64,000 nucleotides of DNA from Streptomyces sp. HPF1205 (GTDB lineage: Bacteria; Actinomycetota; Actinomycetes; Streptomycetales; Streptomycetaceae). Position 1 is the first letter of the stretch, and each line of letters opens with the position of its first letter. Of the stretch, positions 1 to 9,155 are shown one piece after another. The notes below the pieces were generated by a model that saw only the letters and a program-made list of their open reading frames with translations, had not been told where the DNA came from and ran no database searches. A program made the translations under genes and the position numbers. Where the stretch lies: positions 62,001 through 126,000 of the forward strand of contig NZ_JAINVH010000007.1 in NCBI RefSeq assembly GCF_020400825.1, given 5' to 3'.

Positions 1-461
1 TCGACCTCATCGTGGCCACCATCGAGGCGGGCGCGGACGCGGCCTCCGCCCGCAAGTGGTGGATGGGCGAACTCGCCCGGCACGCCAACGAGGCCGGCGT
101 CGAGCTGGCCGAGGTGGCCATCACGCCCGCCCAGGTGGCCCGCGTCTCGGCGCTGGTCGCCGCGGGCGACCTCAACGACAAGCTGGCGCGGCAGGTCATC
201 GAGGGCGTGCTGGCCGGCGAGGGCGACCCGGACGCGGTGGTCGAGCGGCGCGGCCTGAAGGTCGTGTCCGACGACAGCGCGCTCGGCGCGGCCGTGGACC
301 AGGCGATCGCGGACAACGCCGCGATCGCCGACAAGATCCGCGGCGGCAACCTGGCGGCGGCCGGCGCCCTCATCGGCGCCGTGATGAAGCTGACCCGCGG
401 CCAGGCCGACGCGCGCCGGGTGCGCGAGCTCGTCCTCGACAAGCTCGGCGTGCAGGGCTGA
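1..461 (+). CDS. gatB: Asp/Glu-tRNA amidotransferase subunit B, C-terminal part (5' truncated by window)
   Basis: This is the last ~150 residues of GatB; the reading frame is open to the left edge, so the start lies outside the window. GatB is the kinase/amidation-partner subunit of GatCAB, which converts Glu-tRNA(Gln) or Asp-tRNA(Asn) to Gln- or Asn-tRNA. The visible part matches the C-terminal helical YqeY-like tRNA-binding tail, with helix-rich segments such as [13 protein letters not shown] and the [18 protein letters not shown] stretch typical of the family end. A strong hairpin follows the stop. Streptomycetes usually charge tRNA(Gln) through this route, which fits gltX and tRNA-Gln/tRNA-Glu genes later in the window. 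The family call rests on the tail only, but it is characteristic. Confidence 0.9.
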   Translation, partial: DLIVATIEAGADAASARKWWMGELARHANEAGVELAEVAITPAQVARVSALVAAGDLNDKLARQVIEGVLAGEGDPDAVVERRGLKVVSDDSALGAAVDQAIADNAAIADKIRGGNLAAAGALIGAVMKLTRGQADARRVRELVLDKLGVQG

Positions 462-545
462 CCACCGACCCGGCGACCGGCCCGACCACCGGCTCGGCCA
501 CCGGCCCCGGAAACGGACATAACGGTCTGCGTGTAAGGCAGTTGT

Positions 546-578
546 AAAGGCGGCACCCCTCGACGGGGTGCCGCCTTT
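546..578 (+). terminator. Rho-independent terminator after gatB
   Basis: A perfect 14-bp stem (AAAGGCGGCACCCC paired with GGGGTGCCGCCTTT) with a 5-nt loop lies 85 bases after the gatB stop. The descending arm ends in TTT. It closes the gat transcript before the MMPL gene. Confidence 0.85.
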
Positions 579-743
579 ATGCGTACCAAACACCCATCAG
601 GTTCCCTCTCGTGACTGTTGTGAGGAACCGCACGAACCACCCAAACGATCTCTTCCGGCTGGCACAGTGGAGCGGACGTACCGACAGGGGGATGCCCGGT
701 CGTCCGACCACAACGCATTCGTCTGCTGGGAACGGAAGAGGCA

Positions 744-3095
744 ATGGCCGCACTCGCCCGATGGTGCCTACGCCGCCGCCTCGTCGTCGTTCTCCTGTGG
801 GTCGCCACCCTGGGCGGGCTGGCCGCGGCGGCGGCCGTCGCGGGCCCCGCGTACTCCCGGCACTACGACGTCGGCGGCACCGAGGCGGGCCACGCCTCCG
901 ACCTGCTGCGCCAGGCGTTCCCCGGCCAGGCGGGCGACAGCGACACCATCGTCTGGCACACCCGGCACGGCGGCGTCAGGGCACCGGCCGTCGAACAGAC
1001 CATGACCCGGGTCCTCGACCGCGCCAGGACCCTGCCCGGCGTGAGCGCCGTCGACAGCCCGTACGGCAGCGACGGCGCCGGCCGGATCAGCCGGGACGGC
1101 CGCACCGCGTACGCCACCGTCACCTTCGCGCAGGACGCCGAGAGCGTGAGCGCCGGCCAGGCCAGGGCCCTGGTGGCCACCGCCACGTCCGCTCGCGGCC
1201 CGGACCTCGACGTGCAACTGGGCGGCGAGGCGGTCGGCACCACCGAGACAGCCGGCGCCCACCTCAGCGAAGTCGTCGGGATCGCGGTCGCCGCCGTGGT
1301 GCTGCTGGTCGCCTTCGGGTCGTTCGCCGCGATGCTGCTGCCGCTGGCGACCGCGGTGATGGGCGTCGGCACCGCGTACATGGCGGTGGTGCTGCTCGGC
1401 CACGCCATGACCGTGGCGGACTTCGCGCCCATGCTCGGCATGCTGGTCGGCCTCGGCGTCGGCATCGACTACGCGCTGTTCATCGTGACCCGTCACCGCC
1501 GCGGCCTCAAAGGAGGCCTGACCGTCACCGAGTCGGCCGAACAGGCGCTTTCCACCACAGGGCGCGCGGTGATCTTCGCCGGCGGCACGGTGTGCGTGGC
1601 CCTGCTGGGCATGCTGGTGCTGGGGCTGGGCTTCCTGGTCGGGGTCGCCGTCGCCTCCTCCCTCACCGTGCTGCTGACCGTCGCCGCCTCGATCACCCTG
1701 CTGCCCGCCCTGCTCGGCTTCATCGGGCCGCGGGCGCTCAGCCGGCGCGAACGGCGGCGGCTGGCCGAGCACGGGCCCCGGCCCGAAGTGCCCAACGGGG
1801 TCGCCGCGCGCTGGTCGGCGTTCGTGGAGCGGCACCCGCGGGTGCTGGCGACGGCCGCCGCCGCCGTCGTCCTGCTCCTGGCGCTGCCCACCCTCACCCT
1901 GCACCTCGGCACCTCCGACCAGGGCAACGGCCCGCGCACCGCCACCACCCGGCAGGCGTACGACATGCTCGCCGAGGGCTTCGGGCCCGGCAGCAACGGC
2001 CCGCTGACCCTGGTCGCGACCGCCGCGCCCGCCGGCGCCGGCCGGGCGGCCGTACCCACCGCCGCCGACCGGCTCGCCCTCGACCGCCTCCTCGACCGCC
2101 TCCCCGGCACCCTGCGGCACACCCCCGGCGTCGCCTCGGTCTCCGTCGGCGGCACCGACCGCGCCGGCGGCACCGGGGTGATCACCGTCGTCCCCGACAG
2201 CGCCCCCCAGTCGGCCGCCACTTCGCACCTGGTCGAGCGGCTGCGCCACCAGGTGCTGCCGGCCGCCGAGAAGGGCACGGGGCTGAAGGTGTACGTCGGC
2301 GGCATCACCGCGGGCTACGACGACTTCGCCGCCGTCGTCGTCGGCAAACTGCCGCTGTTCGTCGGGTGCGTCGTCGGGCTCGGCTGCCTCCTGTTGCTGC
2401 TCGCGTTCCGCTCCATCGGCGTCCCCGTCAAGGCCGCGGTGATGAACATCGCCGCCGTCGCCTCGTCCTTCGGGGTGGTCACCGCGATCTTCCAGTGGGG
2501 CTGGGGCAGCGAGTGGCTGGGGCTGGGCCGGGCCGGGCCCGTCGAGCCGTTCCTGCCGGTCATCATGGTCGCGGTGCTCTTCGGGCTGTCCATGGACTAC
2601 CAGGTGTTCCTGGTCAGCCGGATCTACGAGGAGTGGCGCGAGACCCGCGACAACCGCGTCGCGGTGCGTGTCGGCCTCGCCGAGACGAGCCGGGTGATCA
2701 ACTCGGCCGCGGTCATCATGATCGCCGTCTTCCTGGCCTTCGTGCTCAGCGGCGACCGGGTCATCGCGATGTTCGGCATCGGCCTGGCCTCGGCGGTCGC
2801 GCTGGACGCCTTCGTCCTGCGCACCCTGCTGGTGCCCGCGCTGATGCACCTGCTGGGCGCCGCCAACTGGTGGCTGCCCGGCTGGCTGGAGCGGCGGCTG
2901 CCCCGGTTCAGCATCGAACCGGTCGCCACCGCCGCCCCCGCCCTCACGGTCTGCGAGGTGTGCGCCGCGCGCTGCGGCGGTCAGTGCACCAGCGTCGGGT
3001 TGGCCAGCACCGCCGTACCGCAGCCGTCGCCGTTGTCGTTGGCCGCCCACTCCACGCGCAGCCGCAGCGCCCCGGACACGTTGAAGTCCTCCTGA
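744..3095 (+). CDS. MMPL/RND-family membrane transporter
   Basis: A 783-residue protein of the MMPL branch of RND transporters, which export lipids or other hydrophobic molecules using the proton gradient. It has an N-terminal membrane helix (about 10-34), an extracellular loop, a block of five helices (about 170-330), a second loop and a second helix block (about 530-715). The Asp-Tyr proton-relay pairs are visible: GIDYALF (D242-Y243) and SMDYQVF (D618-Y619). The ATG at 744 follows GGAAGAGGC. The last ~40 codons, after the usual family end (WWLPGWLERRLPRF...), run antisense into the 3' end of the kinase gene, giving a 115-base tail-to-tail overlap. That tail (ending SRSAPDTLKSS) does not look like MMPL sequence, so the original stop may have been lost. 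The substrate cannot be predicted. Confidence 0.88.
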   Translation: MAALARWCLRRRLVVVLLWVATLGGLAAAAAVAGPAYSRHYDVGGTEAGHASDLLRQAFPGQAGDSDTIVWHTRHGGVRAPAVEQTMTRVLDRARTLPGVSAVDSPYGSDGAGRISRDGRTAYATVTFAQDAESVSAGQARALVATATSARGPDLDVQLGGEAVGTTETAGAHLSEVVGIAVAAVVLLVAFGSFAAMLLPLATAVMGVGTAYMAVVLLGHAMTVADFAPMLGMLVGLGVGIDYALFIVTRHRRGLKGGLTVTESAEQALSTTGRAVIFAGGTVCVALLGMLVLGLGFLVGVAVASSLTVLLTVAASITLLPALLGFIGPRALSRRERRRLAEHGPRPEVPNGVAARWSAFVERHPRVLATAAAAVVLLLALPTLTLHLGTSDQGNGPRTATTRQAYDMLAEGFGPGSNGPLTLVATAAPAGAGRAAVPTAADRLALDRLLDRLPGTLRHTPGVASVSVGGTDRAGGTGVITVVPDSAPQSAATSHLVERLRHQVLPAAEKGTGLKVYVGGITAGYDDFAAVVVGKLPLFVGCVVGLGCLLLLLAFRSIGVPVKAAVMNIAAVASSFGVVTAIFQWGWGSEWLGLGRAGPVEPFLPVIMVAVLFGLSMDYQVFLVSRIYEEWRETRDNRVAVRVGLAETSRVINSAAVIMIAVFLAFVLSGDRVIAMFGIGLASAVALDAFVLRTLLVPALMHLLGAANWWLPGWLERRLPRFSIEPVATAAPALTVCEVCAARCGGQCTSVGLASTAVPQPSPLSLAAHSTRSRSAPDTLKSS

Positions 3096-5128
3096 TAGGG
3101 CTTGCCCAGCGTGAGCTGCTTCTGGAACAGCTGGTTGCCGTCCGCCTTGACGGTGACCAGCACCGGCAGGTTCTTGCCGTTGTCGTCCAGGCCGAGCGTC
3201 ACCTTGAACTCGCTCCAGTTGCGCCCGAGGTTGTACTCCGTGTAGCCGCTGCCGCCGAAGCAGGTGTTGGTGACCAGCGCGTTGTAGTACTGGGTGCCGT
3301 TGACCGCCGCGTTCTGGGTCTCGAACGAGTCGTTGCCGTCCACCGGGTTCTCCGTGGTCAGCAGTTCTGTGGTGCCCGGCGTCATGGTGACCTCGCTGGT
3401 GGGCGTGTCCGTGGCCGAGGGGTCGCTGGACGTGTCGGTGCCCGGCGTCTGGGCGGCGGCCGACGGCGAGGACTGGGCGGGGGTGCGGGACGGCGGGTTC
3501 GCCGGGGCGGACGTGTGCTGCTTGGCGGAGGCGTTGTCGTCCTTCTTGCCGTGCCCGGACAGCGCCACCCCCGCGTACGCGCCGCCGCCGATCAGCAGCG
3601 CGGCCACCACCAGCGCGCCGATCACCTGCGGCTTGCGGCTGCGCCGCTCGGCCGCGCCGCCTCCGGAACCGCCCTTGCCGCCGCTCCCGCCGCCGTCGCC
3701 CGAGGGCGGCAGGCCGCCCGAGCCGAGGACGGCCGTCCGCTCCGACCGGCCGGCCTCCTCCGGTTCCGACCTGGGAAGCGGTGTGGTGGGCCCGGTCGCC
3801 TCCCGCGCGTCAGCGGCGGGCGCGGCCTCGCCGGGCACGGACCGCGGCCCGGACGCGGGCCCGGCGTCCGCCCCGGACCCGGGCCCGGAATCCGGTACGG
3901 CCTCCCGTACCGGCTCGGGTATCGGCCGCGCGGCGGACTGCTGCTGTACGGCGGCCTGCTGTATGGGTGGCTGCTGCACGGCGGGCTGTTGCTGTACGGG
4001 CGGCCGGTCCGGCTGCCGGGGCGGCTCGGCCGCCGGCGGGGTGTGCGCGGGCGGCGGGGTGTACGCCGGGACCGGCGGCGCCGCGGGCGCGGCCGGCACC
4101 ACCGGGTCGGCGACGGTCGGGGCGACGCCGCCGGGCGCGTGCGCCGGAGGCGGCGGCGTGGCCGGAGCGGGCGGGACCGCCGGGGGAGCCGACGGCGTCT
4201 TCGGGGCACCCATAGGCAGGGGCGGCCGGGTGGTGGTCGAGATGACCGCGGGCCGCAGCTCCTTGACCCACGCGCCCAGCGAGTCGGGCCGCTGCGCCGG
4301 GTCGACGGCGAAGATCGAGGCGATCCTCGCCGCCTTGTCCTCGTCGAGCATGGTCAGCTCGGGCAGGTCCAGCAGGGCCGCCCGCAGCGTCTCCGGCATG
4401 GTCGCCGGGGACAGCCCGCTGAGCAGGAAGTAGGCGATCGCGCCGAACGCGTACCGGTCGGTCGCCGGGGTCCGCTTGCCCTCGAACACCTCGGGCGCGG
4501 CGAATCCGGGCGTGAACCACACCTCGGCGGTCTGGTGGTCGGCGGTGAGCTTGCTCAGGCCGAAGTCCACCAGCGTCGCCTGGCCGTTGGCGTCGATCAT
4601 GACGTTGCCCGGCGACAGGTCGCCGTGCACGACCGTACGTCCCGAGGGCGTGGCCGTACCGCTGTGCAGCCAGTCCAGCACGTCGGCGAGCTGCTCCAGG
4701 CAGCGCACCGCCTCGCGCCGCTCGGCCGGTGTGGCCAGCGCGCGCTCGGCCCGCCAGTCGCGCAGGTCCAGGCCCTCCACGTGGTTCATCACCAAGTAGA
4801 GTGCGCGGCCGCCGGTGCCCTCCCCCGCCGCTCCCGCGGGATGCGCCGAGGGCCCCTCGAAGTGCTCGCGGATGCCCACCACGCCGAGGCGGTGCACAAA
4901 GCGCAGCAGTTCGGCCTGCTCCCGCCACTTCTCGCTGATCTTCGCGAACATCTCCTGCGACAGTGTCTGCCGCGCGTCCAGCACCTTCACGACGACCGGT
5001 TCGGTCGCCCCGCTGAGCTCCAGCTCCGCCAGATACAGGACCGCCTCGCCGCCGCGGCCGATCGACCGGAGCAGCCGGTATCGGTCGGGTGCGTTGTCCG
5101 GGCCGATGTAGAGACCGGTGTCAACCAC
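2981..5128 (-). CDS. Membrane-anchored Ser/Thr protein kinase with extracellular C-terminal domain
   Basis: A 715-residue Hanks-type kinase. The N-terminal kinase domain (about 17-285) has a glycine loop (IGRGGEAV), catalytic Lys48 (VVVKVL), the catalytic loop HGDLSPGNVM (about 168-177, with Gly in place of the Arg of HRD), DFG (188-190) and an APE motif near 211. A Pro/Ala/Gln-rich linker follows, then one transmembrane helix (about 501-523). A Ser/Thr/Pro stalk leads to an exported beta-rich C-terminal domain of roughly 110 residues resembling NPCBM-type carbohydrate-binding modules (ending ANPTLV). This suggests surface signals relayed to the cytoplasm. Its gene converges on the MMPL gene and overlaps it by 115 bases. 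The external-domain assignment is an inference from pattern. Confidence 0.88.
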   Translation of the reverse strand: MVDTGLYIGPDNAPDRYRLLRSIGRGGEAVLYLAELELSGATEPVVVKVLDARQTLSQEMFAKISEKWREQAELLRFVHRLGVVGIREHFEGPSAHPAGAAGEGTGGRALYLVMNHVEGLDLRDWRAERALATPAERREAVRCLEQLADVLDWLHSGTATPSGRTVVHGDLSPGNVMIDANGQATLVDFGLSKLTADHQTAEVWFTPGFAAPEVFEGKRTPATDRYAFGAIAYFLLSGLSPATMPETLRAALLDLPELTMLDEDKAARIASIFAVDPAQRPDSLGAWVKELRPAVISTTTRPPLPMGAPKTPSAPPAVPPAPATPPPPAHAPGGVAPTVADPVVPAAPAAPPVPAYTPPPAHTPPAAEPPRQPDRPPVQQQPAVQQPPIQQAAVQQQSAARPIPEPVREAVPDSGPGSGADAGPASGPRSVPGEAAPAADAREATGPTTPLPRSEPEEAGRSERTAVLGSGGLPPSGDGGGSGGKGGSGGGAAERRSRKPQVIGALVVAALLIGGGAYAGVALSGHGKKDDNASAKQHTSAPANPPSRTPAQSSPSAAAQTPGTDTSSDPSATDTPTSEVTMTPGTTELLTTENPVDGNDSFETQNAAVNGTQYYNALVTNTCFGGSGYTEYNLGRNWSEFKVTLGLDDNGKNLPVLVTVKADGNQLFQKQLTLGKPYQEDFNVSGALRLRVEWAANDNGDGCGTAVLANPTLVH

Positions 5129-5476
5129 GTGCGCCTTATCCCTCCCTGCTCCCTGGGCGGTGACCTGAATCCACCGGCGTCCAGGGGGAGTTCAGGGTCC
5201 CGCGCGTGTCGTCGGGCGGTCAAGCCGCGTTGCAGGCCCGTGACACGCGCAGCACGAGGTTGCGGCGTAAGGCACCTCAGTGGCTCCTGAGCCGTTTCTA
5301 AGGCCCCCTCATCCGCACGGCGGCGGCCTGCTGAGTACCCGGCTGAGTACCCGGGCGTCCATCGCGGCCCCGAAGTTCGGGAAGGTGCCCGATGTGGCGG
5401 ACCCCCCTGGGAAACGAAGCTTGAGTCAGCAAGGAAGCCGACAAGAAAAGGGCAACGGCCCGAAGGGGAGATCCGG
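5129..5476. other. Divergent intergenic region, kinase / small protein
   Basis: This 348-base gap must hold promoters for the minus-strand kinase and the plus-strand small gene. I see a short direct repeat (CTGAGTACCCGG, twice from about 5331) and an A-rich stretch at about 5418-5455 just before the small gene, but no gene and no convincing -35/-10 pair. Confidence 0.5.
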
Positions 5477-5716
5477 ATGTTCGCGTACGAACTCCACCAG
5501 GAACGCCACAACGACCTCCGGCACCGCGCCGACCACTGGCGGCTGCTGCGGGAGGTCAAGGCCGCCCGCACGGCACAGCGCCGGGCCCGCCGGGTCACGT
5601 CCGGGAGCACGGCACGGTCCGATACCGAGGGGGCGTCTTCCCCGCACGGTTCCCTCGGTTCCCCCGGATCGCCCGGCGCGGTCCGGCGCGCGCGCCGCCC
5701 GCGCCCGGCGGCATGA
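5477..5716 (+). CDS. Small conserved-looking basic protein (79 aa), unknown function
   Basis: A short ORF with a clear ribosome binding site (AAGGGGAGATCCGG before ATG). The N-terminal 40 residues are charged and helical (MFAYELHQERHNDLRHRADHW, then an Arg/Ala-rich stretch). The C-terminal half is Ser/Gly/Pro/Arg-rich and probably disordered. Small proteins beginning M-x-AYELH and rich in Arg are common in streptomycetes, so it looks real, but no function is known to me. Its TGA overlaps an in-frame ATG (5713) of the following regulator, so translational coupling is possible if that upstream start is used. Confidence 0.65.
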   Translation: MFAYELHQERHNDLRHRADHWRLLREVKAARTAQRRARRVTSGSTARSDTEGASSPHGSLGSPGSPGAVRRARRPRPAA

Positions 5717-5763
5717 GTACGGCGGGTGCCGTCGCCACGGCGGCCGTGACCGCGGGCGCGGCG

Positions 5764-5827
5764 GGCGCACGGGATGCGGCCGCGGTCGGCGCACGGGATG
5801 CGGCCGCGGTGGCCACACGGGATGCGG
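5764..5827 (+). repeat. 24-base tandem repeat, about 2.5 copies
   Basis: Units starting GGCGCACGGGATGCGGCCGC at 5764 and 5788, with a diverged partial copy from 5812. They lie between the small protein gene and the probable start of the LAL regulator. If the upstream start at 5713 is used they encode an 8-residue ARDAAAVG-type repeat. Confidence 0.8.
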
Positions 5828-5916
5828 TGACCGCGGCCACGGGGGGCGCGGTCACCGCACTGCGCGGCCGGGTAATCGGTGTCCCGTCCAGGGGCGGCCG
5901 TGACATCCTCGGGACT

Positions 5917-8916
5917 GTGCAGACCCAAGTGCTCAGCCCAGTGTTCATCGGCAGGGACGCCGAGCTGAACCGCCTGGCCGCAGCGCTCGCCGCCACCCAC
6001 GGCGGCGAGCCGCAGGCGGTGCTGATCGGCGGCGAGGCGGGGGTGGGCAAGACCCGGCTCGTCGAGCGGTTCCTGGCCGCGGTGCGGGAGACGGGCGCCG
6101 TGACCGCGGTGGGCGGCTGCGTGGAGATCGGCGCGGACGGACTGCCGTTCGCGCCGGTCGCGACCGCGCTGCGCGATCTGCACCGCACGCTCGGCGCGGA
6201 GCTGACGGCCGCCGTCGCCGGACAGGAGAACGAGCTGGCCCGGCTGCTGCCCGACCTGGGCGAGAACGGCGGCGCGGTCCGCGACCCGCACGACGAGGAG
6301 GGCCGGGTCCGGCTGTTCGAACTGACCGCCCGCCTGCTGGAGCGGCTCGGCGCCGACCGCACCCTGGTCGTGGTCGTGGAGGACCTGCACTGGGCCGACC
6401 GCTCCACCCGCGAGCTGCTCGCGTACCTCTTCCGCTCGCTGCAACGCGCCCGGGTGCTGGTCGCCGCCACCTACCGCACCGACGACATCCACCGCCGGCA
6501 CCCGCTGCGGCCCTTCCTCGCCGAGACCGACCGGCTGCGCACGGTGGACCGGATCGAACTGCCCCGGTTCAACCACGACGAGGTGCGCCGCCAGCTCGCC
6601 GCGATCCTGGGCGCCGAGCCCGAGCGGGCCGTGGTGGACCAGATCTTCGCCCGCTCCGACGGCAACCCCTTCTTCGTCGAGGAGCTGGCCTGCAGCGTCC
6701 GCAAGGGCTGCGCCCCCGTCGGCATCAGCGACTCCCTGCGCGACCTGCTGCTGGTCCGGGTCGAGGCGCTGTCCGACGACGCCCAGCGGGTCGCCAAGTT
6801 CGTCGCCGAGGGCGGCAACGCCGTCGAGTACCGGCTGCTGGAGGCGATCTCCGGCCTCGACGAGGACCGCCTGCTGGACGCGCTGCGCACCGCCGTCGGC
6901 GCGAACATCCTGCTGCCCACCGAGAACGGCGACGGATACCGCTTCCGCCACTCCCTGGTCCGCGAGGCCGTCGGCGACGACCTGCTGCCCGGCGAGCGCA
7001 GCCGTATCAACCGGCACTACGCCGAGGCCGTCGAGGCCGACCCCACGCTCGTACGTGCCGACGAGCGCGCCGCCCGCCTGGCCAGCTACTGGTACGCCGC
7101 CCACGACCCCGCCAAGGCGCTGCCCGCCGTCCTGCGCGCCTCCGTCGAGGCCCGGCACCGGCACGCGTACGCCGAGCAGTACCGGCTGCTGGAGCGGGCG
7201 CTGGAGCTGTGGGACGACACACCGCGTGCCGTACGCGACGAACTGCGCCCGATGGACTACGCCGAGTCCTACCCCCAGTGCGGCTGCGACCCCGACGCCC
7301 CGCTGAGCTTCCTCGACCTGCTCGCCGAGGTCACCGTCGCCGCGCGGATGGGCGGCGAGCGGGAGCGGGCGTACGCGATCGCCAAGCGCGGCCTGAAGCT
7401 GATGGAGCGCGACAAGGAGGACGACCCGCTGCGCGCGGCCTGGTTCTGGGCCCAGCGGTCCCGGCTGACCGAGGACCTCGGCCGCGGCGACGGCTGGGAG
7501 GAGCTGTCCCGGGCCCGCGAATTGGTACGGGGGCTGCCGCCGTCCGCGGCCCAGGCCGAGGTACTGGCCAGCATCGCCGGCTGGATCATGATCCACAAGT
7601 CCGGCGCGGAGGGCATCGCCATCGCCCGCCGGGCCGTCGACCTCGCCCGGCTGTCCCGGGCCCGCGACACCGAACTCCACGCCCGCGTCACCCTCGGCCT
7701 CCTCCAAGCGGACGCCGGCGACGTCGAGGCCGGGATCGCCGAGGTCGAGGACGTGCGCCGGCTCATCGGCGAGCAGCAGGTCCCGCCCGGCATGATCGCC
7801 CGCACCTACGGCAACCTGTCCTCCGTCCTGGAGAGCGCCGGCCGCTCCGAGGAGGCGCTGCGGGTGGTCCGCGAGGGCAAGCGCCTGACCGGGATGGGGG
7901 TCTCCCGCCTCACCAGCTCCTGGATGCTGATCAACGAGGCCGAGTCGCTGATCTCCCTGGGCCGGTACGAGGACGCCGCCGTGCCCCTGGCCGCCGCGGA
8001 CCGCGCCATCGACAAGTCCTACCTGCGGGCCGGCCTGGAGATCATGAGCGGCTTCCGGGCGCTGGCGATCGGCGACACCGGCGCGGCGGCCCGGCACCAC
8101 ACCGCCGCCCTGGCCGGCATCGTCCACGACACGCAGCCCCAGCACATCCTGCCGGTCCGCACCCTGGCCATCCAACTGGCCGCCGCCCAGGGCCGGTTCG
8201 CCGACGCGCGGCGCGAGCTGCTGGCCGGGCTCGCGGCGGGGTTCCCGGCCGGCACCTCCCGCTTCGCCTGGCCGACGCTCGCGATCGGGGCGGCGGCGGA
8301 GGCCGACGGCCCGGGCGCCGAACCCGGCGTCCTGGAACGGATCAGGGCCACGGCCCGCGAACTGCCCCGGCCGGTACCGCTGTACGAGGCGTACGCCTTC
8401 CTGGTCGACGCCGAGCTCGCCCGGGCCGAGGGCCGCGTCGAACCCGAACTGTGGGCGGTCGCCCAGGAAGCGTTCGCCAAGGAGGAGCGGCCCGTCGAAC
8501 TGGCCGCCGTGCGGTACCGCCACGCCGAGGCCCTGCTGGCCTCCGGCGGCGCGGAGTTCCGCGAGCGCGCCGGGTGCCTGCTCGCCGAGGCGCACGCCGT
8601 CGCCTCCGAGGCGGGCGCGCGCCCGCTGGCCGACAGCGTCACCAGGCTCGCCCAGCGCGCCCGCCTCACGCTCCACCACCCGGCCGCCGCCTCGGGTGCG
8701 CCGGCCGACCCGGCCGACCCGCGCCTCACGGCCCGCGAACGCGATGTGCTCCGCCTGGTCTCGGAGGGCCGCACGAACCGCCAGATCGCGCAGGCCCTGT
8801 TCATCTCGCCGAAGACGGCGAGCGTGCACGTCTCCAACATCCTGGCGAAGCTCGCGGTCTCGACCAGGGGAGAGGCGGCGGCCACCGCGCACCGCCTGGG
8901 CCTGTTCGCCGACTGA
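5917..8916 (+). CDS. LAL-family (large ATP-binding LuxR) transcriptional regulator
   Basis: About 999 residues from the GTG at 5917. The N-terminal AAA ATPase domain has Walker A GEAGVGKT (about 39-46) and a Walker B/EDLHWAD segment near 150-161. The middle ~550 residues are TPR-like helical repeats rich in Ala/Leu/Glu. The C-terminal LuxR helix-turn-helix (about 935-999) begins LTARERDVLRLVSEG and continues NRQIAQALFISPKTASVHVS. Such proteins are ATP- and ligand-responsive activators. I chose 5917 because the conserved LSPVFIGRDAEL motif follows directly; starting at ATG 5713 would add 68 Ala-rich residues made of the tandem repeat. There is no strong ribosome binding site before 5917, so the start is uncertain. 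No target is obvious. Confidence 0.88.
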   Translation: MQTQVLSPVFIGRDAELNRLAAALAATHGGEPQAVLIGGEAGVGKTRLVERFLAAVRETGAVTAVGGCVEIGADGLPFAPVATALRDLHRTLGAELTAAVAGQENELARLLPDLGENGGAVRDPHDEEGRVRLFELTARLLERLGADRTLVVVVEDLHWADRSTRELLAYLFRSLQRARVLVAATYRTDDIHRRHPLRPFLAETDRLRTVDRIELPRFNHDEVRRQLAAILGAEPERAVVDQIFARSDGNPFFVEELACSVRKGCAPVGISDSLRDLLLVRVEALSDDAQRVAKFVAEGGNAVEYRLLEAISGLDEDRLLDALRTAVGANILLPTENGDGYRFRHSLVREAVGDDLLPGERSRINRHYAEAVEADPTLVRADERAARLASYWYAAHDPAKALPAVLRASVEARHRHAYAEQYRLLERALELWDDTPRAVRDELRPMDYAESYPQCGCDPDAPLSFLDLLAEVTVAARMGGERERAYAIAKRGLKLMERDKEDDPLRAAWFWAQRSRLTEDLGRGDGWEELSRARELVRGLPPSAAQAEVLASIAGWIMIHKSGAEGIAIARRAVDLARLSRARDTELHARVTLGLLQADAGDVEAGIAEVEDVRRLIGEQQVPPGMIARTYGNLSSVLESAGRSEEALRVVREGKRLTGMGVSRLTSSWMLINEAESLISLGRYEDAAVPLAAADRAIDKSYLRAGLEIMSGFRALAIGDTGAAARHHTAALAGIVHDTQPQHILPVRTLAIQLAAAQGRFADARRELLAGLAAGFPAGTSRFAWPTLAIGAAAEADGPGAEPGVLERIRATARELPRPVPLYEAYAFLVDAELARAEGRVEPELWAVAQEAFAKEERPVELAAVRYRHAEALLASGGAEFRERAGCLLAEAHAVASEAGARPLADSVTRLAQRARLTLHHPAAASGAPADPADPRLTARERDVLRLVSEGRTNRQIAQALFISPKTASVHVSNILAKLAVSTRGEAAATAHRLGLFAD

Positions 8917-9155
8917 GCGGCGCCGACGCGCCGAGCGGGGGGAGTGCCGGGCGGGCGGGGGCGGCGCGCGTCGGGGGGTGCGGGTCGGGCGCGCGGGTGC
9001 GGGCGTGAGGCGCGGGGCGCGCGGGGTGTCGCGCGGGCGTGAGGCCCGGGCGTGATGCGCGGGCGCCGGGCGGGTGTCGCGCCCCGCGCGCCGGGGGCGT
9101 GCGGGCGGCGCCGCGCGGCACGCCCGCGGCTGCCGGCCGGTGCGCGCGAGCCGGG

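Noticed and set aside
611..5290. A very long plus-strand open frame (~1559 codons) covering the MMPL and kinase genes
   Set aside because: It is an artefact of high G+C: the translation is Arg/Gly/Pro/Ala-rich without any domain, while the MMPL and kinase frames show clear family motifs.
4987..8892. A long minus-strand open frame (~1301 codons) opposite the LAL regulator
   Set aside because: It is antisense to a gene with intact AAA and LuxR domains and has low-complexity Gly/Arg/Gln-rich translation.
8917..9155. Possible gene in the extremely G+C-rich gap between convergent genes
   Set aside because: Open frames in all directions give only Arg/Gly/Ala/Pro low complexity. I see no gene or clear terminator.
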